A stretch of DNA of 36,066 nucleotides, taken from contig DVNN01000164.1 of assembly GCA_018714325.1 (NCBI GenBank), positions 1-36,066 on the forward strand. Reading direction: 5' to 3'. Positions within the stretch are counted from its first letter, which is position 1. The number at the start of each line of letters is the position of its first letter. Shown here piece by piece: positions 25,478 through 33,357 of this stretch. A program made the position numbers and the translations under genes. The DNA comes from Candidatus Pelethocola excrementipullorum. Lineage in GTDB: Bacteria; Bacillota; Clostridia; Lachnospirales; Lachnospiraceae. The notes below the pieces were generated by a model. That model was not told the origin of the DNA. It saw only the letters and a list, made by a program, of their open reading frames with translations, and searched no databases.

Positions 25478-25522
25478 AATATGCTCCCCCGTAATAACCG
25501 ATTATTACAAGGGGAGCATATT
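25478..25522 (-). terminator. Terminator after the lipoprotein gene
   Basis: AATATGCTCCCC (25478-25489) pairs perfectly with GGGGAGCATATT (25511-25522) and the inner arms GTAATAA/TTATTAC add seven more pairs. ATTTAATG follows on the minus strand. Confidence 0.75.
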
Positions 25523-25598
25523 GATTTCAAGTTGATTTTCAATTTAAACTAGATCATGCGGAAAACAAAATGATTATGGTCAGCTAACAAAGCCGAAA

Positions 25599-26066
25599 TC
25601 AAGGATTTGTGTTGTTGGTAGTTCCATTTCCGTTGGTTGTGCCATTGTTGGTTGTGGTATTGTTATTTGTAGTACCATCGTTATTAACACCATCACCAAT
25701 GTCCTGGACTCCCTGGCCCAAATCTTCAATTCCCTCACCGACACCATCAACTACATCATTAACACCATTACCGAGATCATCTCCTACGGTATTGTTATCG
25801 TTATTCATGTTTGTGTTGCCATTATTATTGTTGTCTGTGCCATTGTTATTGGTGCCATTGTTATTGTTGTTGGTTCCATTGTTTTTGTTGTCTGTACCAT
25901 TGTTTTTGTTGTCTGTGCCATTATCATTGTTGATGCCATCGTCTGTTGTTGTATTGTTGTTTGTGCCATCAGTAGCATCATTGTTTAAGCTTCCACATGC
26001 AGTAAGGCCAGTCAGCATCATAACCATCAGACAGCCGAATAATATTTTTTTCATTTGCTTCATCAT
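25599..26066 (-). CDS. Asn/Thr/Gly/Asp-rich lipoprotein
   Basis: 155 residues. The signal peptide MMKQMKKILFGCLMVMMLTG ends in the lipobox LTAC, giving a lipid-anchored Cys at about residue 24. The rest is low-complexity: repeated NNNNGTDNKN-type units (about 30-95), a more ordered middle segment (NGVNDVVDGVGEGIEDLGQG, about 100-125) and a second Asn/Thr-rich tail. No catalytic domain. The gene lies 69 bases after dapB and may be read from the same transcript. The function is unknown; a surface spacer or wall-binding tail is conceivable. The DNA is a run of TTG/GTT-type triplets, which could vary in length by slippage. Confidence 0.8.
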   Translation of the reverse strand: MMKQMKKILFGCLMVMMLTGLTACGSLNNDATDGTNNNTTTDDGINNDNGTDNKNNGTDNKNNGTNNNNNGTNNNGTDNNNNGNTNMNNDNNTVGDDLGNGVNDVVDGVGEGIEDLGQGVQDIGDGVNNDGTTNNNTTTNNGTTNGNGTTNNTNP

Positions 26067-26135
26067 AACTCTCCTTTGCTAAATCAGTTTTATAGGAGTA
26101 GTATGCAGCATTTTAAAATATTTATTCAGAAAAAT

Positions 26136-26891
26136 TTAGTTGATTAAATCACTCATATCATACATTCCTGCCGGCTTTCCAGCCAGGAACTTGGCCGCTT
26201 CCACCGCGCCTTTTCCAAACACACCCTTGGAGTAAGCCTGATGTGAGAACGTGATCACTTCATCCGGACCTGCGAAGATAACATCGTGTTCTCCAACGAT
26301 TGTACCTCCCCGTACAGCGGAAATTCCAATTTCTTTTGAATCACGCTGCTCATGACGCTGGCTTCTGTCATAACAGTAGTGGTATTGCTTGTCCATCGAT
26401 TCGTTCAGGCTGTCTGCAAGTGCGATTGCGGTGCCGCTGGGCGCATCACACTTTAATTTATGATGTTTTTCCACAATCTCCATATCAAATCCGGCTGTGG
26501 CCAGAACCTTAGCCGCATCCTGTATCAATTTTAATAAAACATTGATTCCCAGAGACATATTGGCAGAACGAAGAATCGCCGTCTCCTTGCTGGTTTCCTG
26601 AACCCGATCAAGCTGATCCTCTGTCAATCCTGTGGTGCATAGCACCAGGGGCAGCTTTCGCTGCCCGCAGTACGTAAGCACGGAGTCCGTGGCTTTAAAA
26701 GAAGAGAAATCAATCATAACATCCGCTTCTATATCGCAGTCAAAGATATTGGTAAATACAGGATATCCGTTGTCCTGTGTATCCTTCATATCTATTCCAG
26801 CCACGATTTCCACAATCTCATCCTCTTTAATCAGACCTGAAATCACCTGTCCCATATGGCCATTACAACCATGCATTATCACTTTTATCAT
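26136..26891 (-). CDS. dapB: 4-Hydroxy-tetrahydrodipicolinate reductase
   Basis: 251 residues, normal for DapB. The nucleotide fold starts [14 protein letters not shown], the catalytic/substrate loop is [15 protein letters not shown] and the C-terminus has [17 protein letters not shown]. It performs the second step from aspartate semialdehyde to diaminopimelate and lysine. The start overlaps the dapA stop by four bases (ATGA), so the two are coupled and share the lysine riboswitch. Confidence 0.97.
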   Translation of the reverse strand: MIKVIMHGCNGHMGQVISGLIKEDEIVEIVAGIDMKDTQDNGYPVFTNIFDCDIEADVMIDFSSFKATDSVLTYCGQRKLPLVLCTTGLTEDQLDRVQETSKETAILRSANMSLGINVLLKLIQDAAKVLATAGFDMEIVEKHHKLKCDAPSGTAIALADSLNESMDKQYHYCYDRSQRHEQRDSKEIGISAVRGGTIVGEHDVIFAGPDEVITFSHQAYSKGVFGKGAVEAAKFLAGKPAGMYDMSDLIN

Positions 26892-27772
26892 AAGATTCCC
26901 ATATCCTTCATCACACTCTTTAGTACTTCCTGGTTTTTTGGTTCCATCTCAGTGAGAGGTGCACGCAGTGGTCCAACCTCTTTGCCCTGCAGATTCATGC
27001 CTGCCTTTACCGGTATTGGATTCACCTCACAAAACAGTGCGTTGCAAAGCGGGATCACATCCAGCTGCATCTTGCTGCTGCCTTCCACGTCCCCATCCAG
27101 ATATTTCATAACCATGTCATGCATATATTGGGGGGCAACATTGGATACTACGGAGATTACGCCAATTCCTCCAAGAGACATCAGCGGAACAACCTGGTCA
27201 TCGTTACCGGAATACAAATCGATTTTACCTCCGGTCAGATGCATCAATTTTGCAATCTGGGAGATGTTTCCACTTGCTTCTTTAATTCCAACAATGTTAT
27301 CCACATGATTGACCAGTTCTGCAACTGTCTCAGGAGTCAGGTTGCATCCGGTTCTGCTGGGTACATTATAAAGAATGACTGGAATTGAGATGGCATTGGC
27401 GATTGCAGTATAGTGGGCAACCAATCCCTTCTGTGTTGCTTTGTTATAATATGGTGTGACCACAAGCACTCCATCAGCCCCGACATTTTCGGCCTCCTGT
27501 GATAAATAAGTGGCCGTTCTTGTACAGTTTGATCCAGTACCGGCAATAACTGGAACACGCTTTGCCACCTTCTCCACACAGTAGCGGATAGTCTCCAGAT
27601 GTTCCTCATGTGTGAGTGTTGAGGCCTCTCCGGTTGTTCCGCAGATTATAATCGCATCGGTCTGCCCTGCAATCTGATCCTCTATAATCTCTCCAAGCTT
27701 TTCAAAATTAACATCTCCATTGGCTTTCATTGGCGTTACAATAGCAACACCAGCTCCTCTAAACATAGGCAT
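26888..27772 (-). CDS. dapA: 4-Hydroxy-tetrahydrodipicolinate synthase
   Basis: 294 residues. The Schiff-base lysine is K164 in VGIKEASGN, the active-site Tyr lies in [13 protein letters not shown] and the substrate loop is [10 protein letters not shown]. It condenses pyruvate with aspartate semialdehyde, the committed step to lysine and cell-wall diaminopimelate. The ribosome site AAGGAGGAAAAG precedes the ATG. It is the first gene after an L-box leader, so lysine is expected to shut it off. Confidence 0.97.
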   Translation of the reverse strand: MPMFRGAGVAIVTPMKANGDVNFEKLGEIIEDQIAGQTDAIIICGTTGEASTLTHEEHLETIRYCVEKVAKRVPVIAGTGSNCTRTATYLSQEAENVGADGVLVVTPYYNKATQKGLVAHYTAIANAISIPVILYNVPSRTGCNLTPETVAELVNHVDNIVGIKEASGNISQIAKLMHLTGGKIDLYSGNDDQVVPLMSLGGIGVISVVSNVAPQYMHDMVMKYLDGDVEGSSKMQLDVIPLCNALFCEVNPIPVKAGMNLQGKEVGPLRAPLTEMEPKNQEVLKSVMKDMGIL

Positions 27773-27864
27773 AATCTTTTCCTCCTTTTATGACAACTAT
27801 AATTAGGTAACCACGATTGAATGAATGTATCTTCAAATAATTTAATCGTAATCTTCATCTAACA

Positions 27865-27899
27865 AATAGAAAAGAGACGGTCCAATGTGCGCCGCCTCT
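27865..27899 (-). terminator. Regulated terminator of the lysine riboswitch
   Basis: On the minus strand AGAGGCGG pairs with CCGTCTCT (one G-U) and is followed by TTTTCTATTTG. It lies between the aptamer and dapA, about 95 bases before the start codon, as expected for the expression platform. Confidence 0.85.
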
Positions 27900-27925
27900 A
27901 GTATATACATATGCAATATACATAA

Positions 27926-28090
27926 GATAGCACCCCATCATACGATGACAGTCGTGCCATTCTTAATGCCACGCCCAAGAAATATAACTCCAGGTGTTAT
28001 ATCCTTTCGGCACTTTTCCCTTTCTGCTACCTTCTACTGCCCCTGGGGCATCCAGCATCATACTTTTGAAAAATGCAACCTCTATCCACA
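27926..28090 (-). ncRNA. Lysine riboswitch (L-box) upstream of dapA-dapB
   Basis: The minus strand shows the conserved L-box landmarks in order: GATAGAGGTTGCA opening P1/P2, AAGTATGATGCTGG, GAAGGTAGCAG, the AAAAGTGCCGAAAGG core, CTTGGGCGTGGCATT, CGACTGTCATCG and the closing GGGGTGCTATC. These match the layout of the B. subtilis lysC leader, as I remember it. With lysine bound, the downstream terminator forms and dapAB transcription ends. Confidence 0.95.
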
Positions 28091-28107
28091 TATTCTATTT
28101 TAGTTAA

Positions 28108-28136
28108 ATAATATCATTTACCCATATTATTGTCAA
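28108..28136 (-). promoter_or_regulatory. Promoter of the riboswitch-dapA-dapB transcript
   Basis: A perfect TTGACA (plus TGTCAA at 28131-28136) and TATTAT with exactly 17 bases between them on the minus strand, about 20 bases before the riboswitch. Confidence 0.8.
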
Positions 28137-28162
28137 GGAGCTTCTCAACTATTACATATATT

Positions 28163-28795
28163 TCACCCTTGATCCACATATTCCAGTTTGCTGACCGAAA
28201 CTTCAAAAGCAACCCGCTTTTCCGATTCGGTATCACTGATACGCTTGATATATTCTCTGCTTTGGATCCGGCCCCAGACCAATACGTGTCCACCCACCGT
28301 AAATACGGAGGCATAACGGGCATTTCTCCCCCAACAGATACATGGTATATAATCGGATTTACCATAGGGGCGATTGACTGCAATTAACAAATCTGCAATT
28401 TCTCTGCCCAGCGGTGTCTTTCGGTATACGGGAGGCTTACATATGTAACCATCCAGAAAGATTTGGTTGGATTTGACGGAATCGTCTTCCTCTTCTACAA
28501 AACTAAGTTCCCGTGCAAAGACGGACAGTACCAGGCGGTTTTTCTTTTCTTCATGCCTGTTGTAGGAGCGGAACTGGCCTGATACCAGTATGTACTCGCC
28601 CTCATAGTCTTGTGTCACATCAATGAGACGTTCGGAAATCATCACCGGGATGACGTCCTCGGAATCACTTAGGCGCTTTACCAAAATGTCCACCAGATAG
28701 AAGCCCTCCCCAAAAACCTGGTGGCTAAATGTGAATGGTGACACAATTTCGCCCATAATTTGTACCTGATTGTTTTCAATAATCTTATCTGCCAT
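28163..28795 (-). CDS. Single-stranded-DNA-binding-like protein with two OB folds
   Basis: About 210 residues from the ATG at 28795 (MADKIIENNQVQIMGE), which has AAAGGGGAA upstream; the track start at 28840 is 15 residues longer and lacks a site. Two similar OB-fold segments are seen: NQVQIMGEIVSPFTFSHQV...FYLVDILVKR (about 10-110) and NQIFLDGYICKPPVYRKTPLG...CICWGRNARYA (about 120-205). The second resembles the SSB core. SSB-like proteins of this size without an acidic tail tip occur in Clostridia besides the canonical ssb. Monocistronic; it ends just in front of the dap promoter. Confidence 0.8.
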   Translation of the reverse strand: MADKIIENNQVQIMGEIVSPFTFSHQVFGEGFYLVDILVKRLSDSEDVIPVMISERLIDVTQDYEGEYILVSGQFRSYNRHEEKKNRLVLSVFARELSFVEEEDDSVKSNQIFLDGYICKPPVYRKTPLGREIADLLIAVNRPYGKSDYIPCICWGRNARYASVFTVGGHVLVWGRIQSREYIKRISDTESEKRVAFEVSVSKLEYVDQG

Positions 28796-28915
28796 GAATG
28801 ATAGTTCCCCTTTCTCTCGTTGGTATCTTATATTAACCAAGTTTATTCAACACCATTACATCTTAGAACTATTATTTTTTTGTATTTTCTTCCCCTACCC
28901 AAAACTGACAAAATG

Positions 28916-28924
28916 TGCTATACT
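28916..28924 (+). promoter_or_regulatory. Extended -10 promoter element before typA
   Basis: TGCTATACT matches the extended -10 form (TGnTATAAT-like). No clear -35 box is present at the right distance. Confidence 0.45.
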
Positions 28925-29036
28925 ACATCAGTAATTTTAGTGTGAGACTCGGCTATTGAACTGCTGGCAATAAGATATGCGCCCAATCAAAGCCGGATTC
29001 CTGATCTGACAGATAGAATAAAAGCTGCGGCAGACC

Positions 29037-29101
29037 AGAGCGTGTTAAAAAATGAACATTGTAATATGGAATCACATAATGTTTGTTTTTTAACACACTC
29101 T
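29037..29101. repeat. Imperfect inverted repeat, MITE-like
   Basis: AGAGCGTGTTAAAAAATGAACATT (29037-29060) pairs with 29078-29101 with three mismatches over 24 bases and a 17-base loop. On the plus strand the 3' arm includes a run of T, so it could terminate upstream transcription or be a small mobile-element relic. Confidence 0.6.
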
Positions 29102-29273
29102 AAAAAGGTATACTGAGAATTTATATGAGTATGACCAGTTCTATCCAATGATGTTGGAGGCAAAAGGTATTTTGCCCCCATGATACCTACGAATTGCTAC
29201 GCACTTTGGACCCTGGTATCATCCAATTTGAGTTTTGATAGTCTCTGTATGTTAATTTAGAAAAGAAGGATGA

Positions 29274-31100
29274 ATGGTTATGAAAACCCAGAGAAATGAT
29301 GTAAGAAATGTTGCAATTATCGCCCATGTTGACCATGGCAAAACCACTTTAGTGGATGAGCTTTTGAAACAAAGTGGTGTATTCCGTGCCAATCAAGAGG
29401 TACAGGAACGTGTAATGGACTCCAATGATATCGAACGCGAACGTGGAATCACCATTCTGGCCAAAAACACGGCCGTATATTACAAGGATACAAAGATTAA
29501 TATCATCGATACACCAGGACATGCGGATTTCGGTGGTGAGGTTGAGCGTGTTCTTAAGATGGTAAATGGTGTTATTCTGCTCGTGGATGCCTTTGAGGGT
29601 GCCATGCCCCAGACAAAGTTCGTACTTCAGAAAGCCCTGGATCTGGACTTGAAGGTGATTGTCTGCATCAATAAGGTCGACAGACCGGAAGCCCGGCCGG
29701 AAGAGGTAGAGGATGAAGTTCTGGAGCTTCTGATGGATCTGGATGCATCCGATGAGCAGCTGGACTGCCCGTTCCTATATGCCTCCGCAAAAGCAGGTTA
29801 TGCAATGGCTAATCTGAATGACGAGCAAAAGGATATGACTCCACTGTTCGAGACCATTATGGACTATATCCCCGCCCCAGAAGGAGATCCTGATCAGGGA
29901 ACCCAGATACTGATCAGTACCATAGATTACAACGAGTACGTGGGCCGTATCGGCGTAGGTAAGGTGGATAATGGTAAAATCTCGGTAAATCAGGAAGTAA
30001 TGCTGATGAACCACCATGAGACCGACAAAAAGAAAAAGGTGAAGATCAGCAAGCTCTACGAGTTCGACGGTCTGAATAAGGTTGAAGTTGCAGAGGCAGG
30101 TATTGGTTCTATCGTGGCTATTTCAGGAATTGCGGATATTCATATCGGAGATACCCTCTGCGATCTGACCAACCCTGAGACCATTCCGTTCCAGAAGATA
30201 TCTGAGCCCACCATCGCCATGAACTTCATGGTCAATGATTCCCCCATGGCCGGCCAGGAAGGTAAATTTATTACCTCCCGTCATCTGCGGGAACGCCTTT
30301 ACCGGGAATTAAATACAGACGTCAGCCTTCGGGTTGAGGATACCGATACGCCGGAACGTCTGAAGGTTTCCGGACGTGGTGAGCTTCATCTCTCCGTATT
30401 GATAGAAAATATGCGCCGTGAAGGTTATGAGTTTGCGGTCAGCAAGGCAGAGGTTCTCTATCATACCGATGAACGCGGACGGAAGTTGGAACCTATGGAA
30501 ATCGCCTATGTGGATGTTCCCGAGGAGTTCTCCGGATCGGTAATCCAGCGGCTGAGTGAACGTAAGGGTGAACTTCAGGGAATGAGCCCTACCAGCGATG
30601 GTAACACACGTCTGGAATTCGAAATTCCTGCCCGCGGACTGATTGGATTCCGTGGAGATTTTATGACGATGACAAAAGGACAAGGTATCTTAAATACCTC
30701 CTTTGATGATTATGCACCTTATAAGGGAGACATCCAGTTCCGTAAACAAGGATCTCTGATTGCCTTTGAGACCGGTGAGTCCGTGGCCTATGGATTGTTT
30801 TCCGCTCAGGATCGTGGTACTTTGTTCATCGGTGCCGGTGAAAAGGTATATTCCGGCATGGTTATCGGCCAGAATGGTAAGGCCGAGGATATTGAGATCA
30901 ATGTCTGCAAGACTAAGCATCTGACCAATACCCGTTCTTCCTCTGCAGACGAAGCGTTGAAGCTGACTCCTCCGAAAGTTCTTTCCCTGGAGCAGGCTTT
31001 GGAATTCATCGACAATGATGAATTGCTGGAAGTGACACCGACGTCTCTTCGAATCCGCAAACGTATTCTGGACTCAAAGATGCGGAAGCGTTCAAAGTAA
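29274..31100 (+). CDS. typA: Translational GTPase TypA/BipA
   Basis: 608 residues, the standard length. The GTPase domain has G1 [11 protein letters not shown], a switch I region [13 protein letters not shown]3 [16 protein letters not shown]4 NKVDRPEA and G5 SAKAGYA. Domain II, two EF-G-like domains and the TypA-specific C-terminus ([16 protein letters not shown]) follow. It acts on the ribosome under stress and in ribosome assembly. The first ATG (29274) is only four bases from AAGG; the second at 29280 has better spacing and matches the usual N-terminus ([12 protein letters not shown]), so it is the likelier start. Closed by a strong terminator. Confidence 0.97.
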   Translation: MVMKTQRNDVRNVAIIAHVDHGKTTLVDELLKQSGVFRANQEVQERVMDSNDIERERGITILAKNTAVYYKDTKINIIDTPGHADFGGEVERVLKMVNGVILLVDAFEGAMPQTKFVLQKALDLDLKVIVCINKVDRPEARPEEVEDEVLELLMDLDASDEQLDCPFLYASAKAGYAMANLNDEQKDMTPLFETIMDYIPAPEGDPDQGTQILISTIDYNEYVGRIGVGKVDNGKISVNQEVMLMNHHETDKKKKVKISKLYEFDGLNKVEVAEAGIGSIVAISGIADIHIGDTLCDLTNPETIPFQKISEPTIAMNFMVNDSPMAGQEGKFITSRHLRERLYRELNTDVSLRVEDTDTPERLKVSGRGELHLSVLIENMRREGYEFAVSKAEVLYHTDERGRKLEPMEIAYVDVPEEFSGSVIQRLSERKGELQGMSPTSDGNTRLEFEIPARGLIGFRGDFMTMTKGQGILNTSFDDYAPYKGDIQFRKQGSLIAFETGESVAYGLFSAQDRGTLFIGAGEKVYSGMVIGQNGKAEDIEINVCKTKHLTNTRSSSADEALKLTPPKVLSLEQALEFIDNDELLEVTPTSLRIRKRILDSKMRKRSK

Positions 31101-31120
31101 GATAGCTGCCAGAAGGCAAA

Positions 31121-31165
31121 AGAAACTCCTCCCAGACTTCTACAGGATGTCCGGGAGGAGTTTCT
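31121..31165 (+). terminator. Intrinsic terminator after typA
   Basis: AGAAACTCCTCCC (31121-31133) pairs perfectly with GGGAGGAGTTTCT (31153-31165), followed by TTATGGTTTT. It lies 20 bases past the stop. Confidence 0.88.
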
Positions 31166-31179
31166 TTATGGTTTTAAAT

Positions 31180-31380
31180 GATGATGATGATACCAGGGGC
31201 AAAAGATCATGCTTTTCATGCTTGCATGAAAAAGTATGAGTTTGGGGCCGCAAAACATGAGAAAGTAGCCCGAAAAGGGCGGATTTCAAATGTTTCTAGG
31301 GTGCTGAGTGCCAGTGGCACTCGTTTAGCACCGACCGAAGCGGAGCGAAGATGTGGGAGCACTTTTGTGCCGCCCTTCTT
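31180..31380. repeat. Hairpin-rich, probably dispersed repeat of about 200 bases
   Basis: Successive stems: CTTTTCATGC/GCATGAAAAG (31212-31234), GAAA..GCCC/GGGC..TTTC (31261-31287), a nested GGTGCT-GAGTGCCA/TGGCACTC-AGCACC (31300-31332) and GGG.GCAC/GTGC..CCC (about 31354-31374). The plus-strand ORF 31178-31459 is an artefact of it. It runs into the 3' end of the minus-strand His-rich gene and supplies its last 15 or so codons and stop. Its base composition is unlike the neighbouring AT-rich gap. I believe similar sequences recur in Lachnospiraceae, but this is from memory. Confidence 0.6.
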
Positions 31381-31852
31381 GATTATGGTATTCCTGGCTC
31401 CAGTGACTGACCACTTTTATCAAAAGTTTCTGCAGGCTTTCTCTTTCCTCATTACTTAGCATGTCAAATAACTCCTCTTCACTCAACCTGCACTTATGCT
31501 CATGCTTGTTATGGTGGCCGTGATTGTAATTGATGCCATGATCTAAGTCGTGATCGTGCCCATGTCCATAATTTTGATGGTGCCCGTGATGATGCTTGCC
31601 TTTATGTCTATGAGGCCCATCCCCTCTACTCTTTCCGGTTTTTAGCTTCAAGATATAAGCGCATTTCATAAACAGATGCGCCAAATCAGGATTCTCTCCT
31701 TCCGGTCTGCCATGTCCTACACCGCCATTTTCCAGATGTTCTTCACCTGAAAAAAATCTTCTTCCTTTTCCACATTGTAATGCATCCCTTGCACATTCAT
31801 TCGGACACAGTGTACATACTTCTTTATTATTATTTGTATTATCATCTGCCAT
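31325..31852 (-). CDS. His- and Cys-rich putative metal-binding protein
   Basis: 175 residues, not recognised as a named family. The N-terminus has a Cys cluster, C13-x2-C16-x3-C20-x6-C27 (VCTLCPNECARDALQCGKG), then HLFMKCAYIL with C64. Residues 81-119 hold 16 histidines in 39 positions. A predicted amphipathic helix follows (about 123-155, LSEEELFDMLSNEERESL), resembling the C-terminal helix of MarR-type regulators, but no winged helix is present. The last residues (RHKSAPTSSLRFGRC) come from the repeat at 31180-31380. Ribosome site AAGGAGGA. Metal storage, sensing or delivery (Ni, Zn, Fe) is a guess from composition; promoter flanked by palindromic operators. Confidence 0.75.
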   Translation of the reverse strand: MADDNTNNNKEVCTLCPNECARDALQCGKGRRFFSGEEHLENGGVGHGRPEGENPDLAHLFMKCAYILKLKTGKSRGDGPHRHKGKHHHGHHQNYGHGHDHDLDHGINYNHGHHNKHEHKCRLSEEELFDMLSNEERESLQKLLIKVVSHWSQEYHNQEGRHKSAPTSSLRFGRC

Positions 31853-31874
31853 ATTATGATCCTCCTTGTTTTTA

Positions 31875-31889
31875 ATAGTTAGGTACCTT
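31875..31889. promoter_or_regulatory. Operator copy 1 at the transcription start
   Basis: ATAGTTAGGTACCTT on the plus strand. With copy 2 it forms a perfect 15-base inverted repeat; the TTAGGTACCT core is itself palindromic. It lies at about +1 to +15 of the minus-strand transcript. The core looks like DtxR/MntR-type metal boxes, which is an inference. Confidence 0.7.
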
Positions 31890-31896
31890 AATTATT

Positions 31897-31925
31897 ATAT
31901 TAATGCATCTTCGCCTTTTTGTCAA
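31897..31925 (-). promoter_or_regulatory. Promoter of the His/Cys-rich gene
   Basis: A perfect TTGACA (31920-31925) and TAATAT (31897-31902) with a 17-base spacer on the minus strand, about 45 bases before the ATG. It lies exactly between the two operator copies. Confidence 0.8.
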
Positions 31926-31938
31926 GGTACCTAACTAT
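31924..31938. promoter_or_regulatory. Operator copy 2 at the -35 box
   Basis: AAGGTACCTAACTAT on the plus strand, the exact complement of copy 1, overlapping the first two bases of the TTGACA box and reaching upstream. Confidence 0.7.
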
Positions 31939-31996
31939 ATTTTTTATCATTTTTATAACAGATAACTTTCTTAAGCATTTTCCCATGAAATGCGAA

Positions 31997-32034
31997 AGGA
32001 GCTGACATACTAATTACTTAGTACATCAGCTCCT
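31997..32034. terminator. Terminator after the polysaccharide deacetylase gene
   Basis: AGGAGCTGA pairs with TCAGCTCCT, with TACTA/TAGTA further in, 20 bases past the minus-strand stop. A T-run (TATTTTATT) follows on the plus strand, so it may work in both directions. Confidence 0.65.
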
Positions 32035-32053
32035 ATTTTATTAAAACTTATAT

Positions 32054-33175
32054 TTACCGATTCTTGTCTGTCACAGAATCCTTTTCCAGATTATCATCTG
32101 TAAAACCAAAATATGTAACACCGGGCTCGGCTTCATAACCTCTGGAAGCCGCCAGTTCCTTTACCGTCACCAGCTCAAATCCTCGGTTCTTTAACTCAGG
32201 GATTATAGTCTGGCAGGCAGTTACCGTGGCTTCATGTATATCATGCATCAAGATGATGTCACCACCTCCTGCATTGTCCAATACTGCCGATATGTTTGAA
32301 TTCACATCTTTTGTCTTCCAGTCCAAAGTATCCACATTCCAGAACCAGCAAGAACGCCCTGTGGCCGCCGCCAGCTCCTTGGTGTATTCGCCAAAGGGGA
32401 ATCGAATGACCTCGGCACCCACACCATTATTATATTGAGCAATTAACTGATCTGTCTGGTCAAACTGCTGCTGTGCTACCTCCTGGCCCTTGGCCTTCAG
32501 GTTAGGGTGATCATAAGAATGATTCCCCAACATATTACCCAGCTTCACCATCCTGGGTATTATATCTGCCCCATACCGCTCCACATTGATTCCCTGCATG
32601 AAGAAGGTGGCCTTACTGTCGTTTTGTTCCAGAATATCCAGCAAGGTATTCGTATACGGTCCCGGTCCATCATCAAAGGTCATGGCAATTACCTTGGATT
32701 TATCTCTGTCGGGATCATAGATGCCATTCTCATCAAAATAATGTCCCTCTCCGCCTATGGCAGTCCACCCCGTGTCCATATATCCATCGCTGCCGAAATG
32801 ATACTTCTGGTCTTCAACGGTCAGCCATCCATTGGTATAGTAGCTCTGACTATCCGCCGCGTACCACCAGCCTTTACTGTCCACCTGCCAGCCGGGTGCA
32901 TCACTGGTTATCTTCATGCCCTCGGCCAATGCGCTCTTTGCCACATCTCCGCTTCCGTCTTCCAGGTTGTTGGTTCCAGCCTGAACCTGCAACATGGTAA
33001 TCGGATCATTGTTGACTGGAACGCCGGTGCTCTTCACAAAGGGCTTTGCCGCCTTCCATCCCACTGTCACGATTAACAGCGCCACTACAACGCAAATTCC
33101 CACCTTAATACAATTCTGTATCAGCGTTACTCTGCGGTTGCGCTCTATGATTTTTCTCAGTTTTTCCTTATCCAT
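32054..33175 (-). CDS. Membrane-anchored polysaccharide deacetylase with wall-binding repeats
   Basis: About 373 residues from the ATG at 33175 (MDKEKLRKIIERN), which has a GGTGG site; the track start at 33193 has none. A membrane anchor lies at about 16-40. Two or three choline-binding/cell-wall-binding type repeats (about 95-155: GWWYAADSQSYYTNGW, TGWTAIGGEGHYFDENG) come next. The NodB domain (about 160-350) has TFDDGP, the metal site HSYDHP, RFPFGEY, DTLDWK and ILMHDIHEAT. It should deacetylate peptidoglycan or another wall glycan outside the cell, often giving lysozyme resistance. Monocistronic. Confidence 0.9.
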   Translation of the reverse strand: MDKEKLRKIIERNRRVTLIQNCIKVGICVVVALLIVTVGWKAAKPFVKSTGVPVNNDPITMLQVQAGTNNLEDGSGDVAKSALAEGMKITSDAPGWQVDSKGWWYAADSQSYYTNGWLTVEDQKYHFGSDGYMDTGWTAIGGEGHYFDENGIYDPDRDKSKVIAMTFDDGPGPYTNTLLDILEQNDSKATFFMQGINVERYGADIIPRMVKLGNMLGNHSYDHPNLKAKGQEVAQQQFDQTDQLIAQYNNGVGAEVIRFPFGEYTKELAAATGRSCWFWNVDTLDWKTKDVNSNISAVLDNAGGGDIILMHDIHEATVTACQTIIPELKNRGFELVTVKELAASRGYEAEPGVTYFGFTDDNLEKDSVTDKNR

Positions 33176-33357
33176 CTTACCACCAAATTCCATCTATGTA
33201 TCATGAGGTTAGAGGATGCTTAACGCTCCTGGCGAAACAATCTTTCAACCTCTCAAATAATCATTGTTACATTTCTATCATAACGTTTTCCATGACAATA
33301 TTCAATTACTTTTCTGTTAAATTTACATAATCCGACAAATTTATCATACCCATAAGG

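Larger units (their letters stand above)
28796..29273 (+). other. Long intergenic leader before typA
   Basis: 478 bases without a credible gene. An extended -10 promoter is at 28916-28924, so typA would have a leader of about 340 bases. Within it are an imperfect inverted repeat at 29037-29101, a GGCAAAA/TTTTGCC hairpin near 29158-29176 and an ATGATACC/GGTATCAT pair (29180-29187, 29215-29222). No known riboswitch was recognised. Confidence 0.55.

Noticed and set aside
25599-26066. Repeated short units considered as a CRISPR-like or VNTR array
   Set aside because: The units are coding triplets in one reading frame of a lipoprotein; there are no uniform spacers.
25609-26082. 157-residue plus-strand ORF
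   Set aside because: It is the antisense reading of the Asn-rich lipoprotein; a Val/Leu/Pro-rich product from repeated triplets, with no ribosome site.
28987-29181. 64-residue minus-strand ORF
   Set aside because: Lies over the MITE-like repeat in the typA leader, without ribosome site or family resemblance.
31178-31459. 93-residue plus-strand ORF
   Set aside because: Covers the structured repeat and the antisense of the His-rich gene; no ribosome site. Treated as a repeat artefact.
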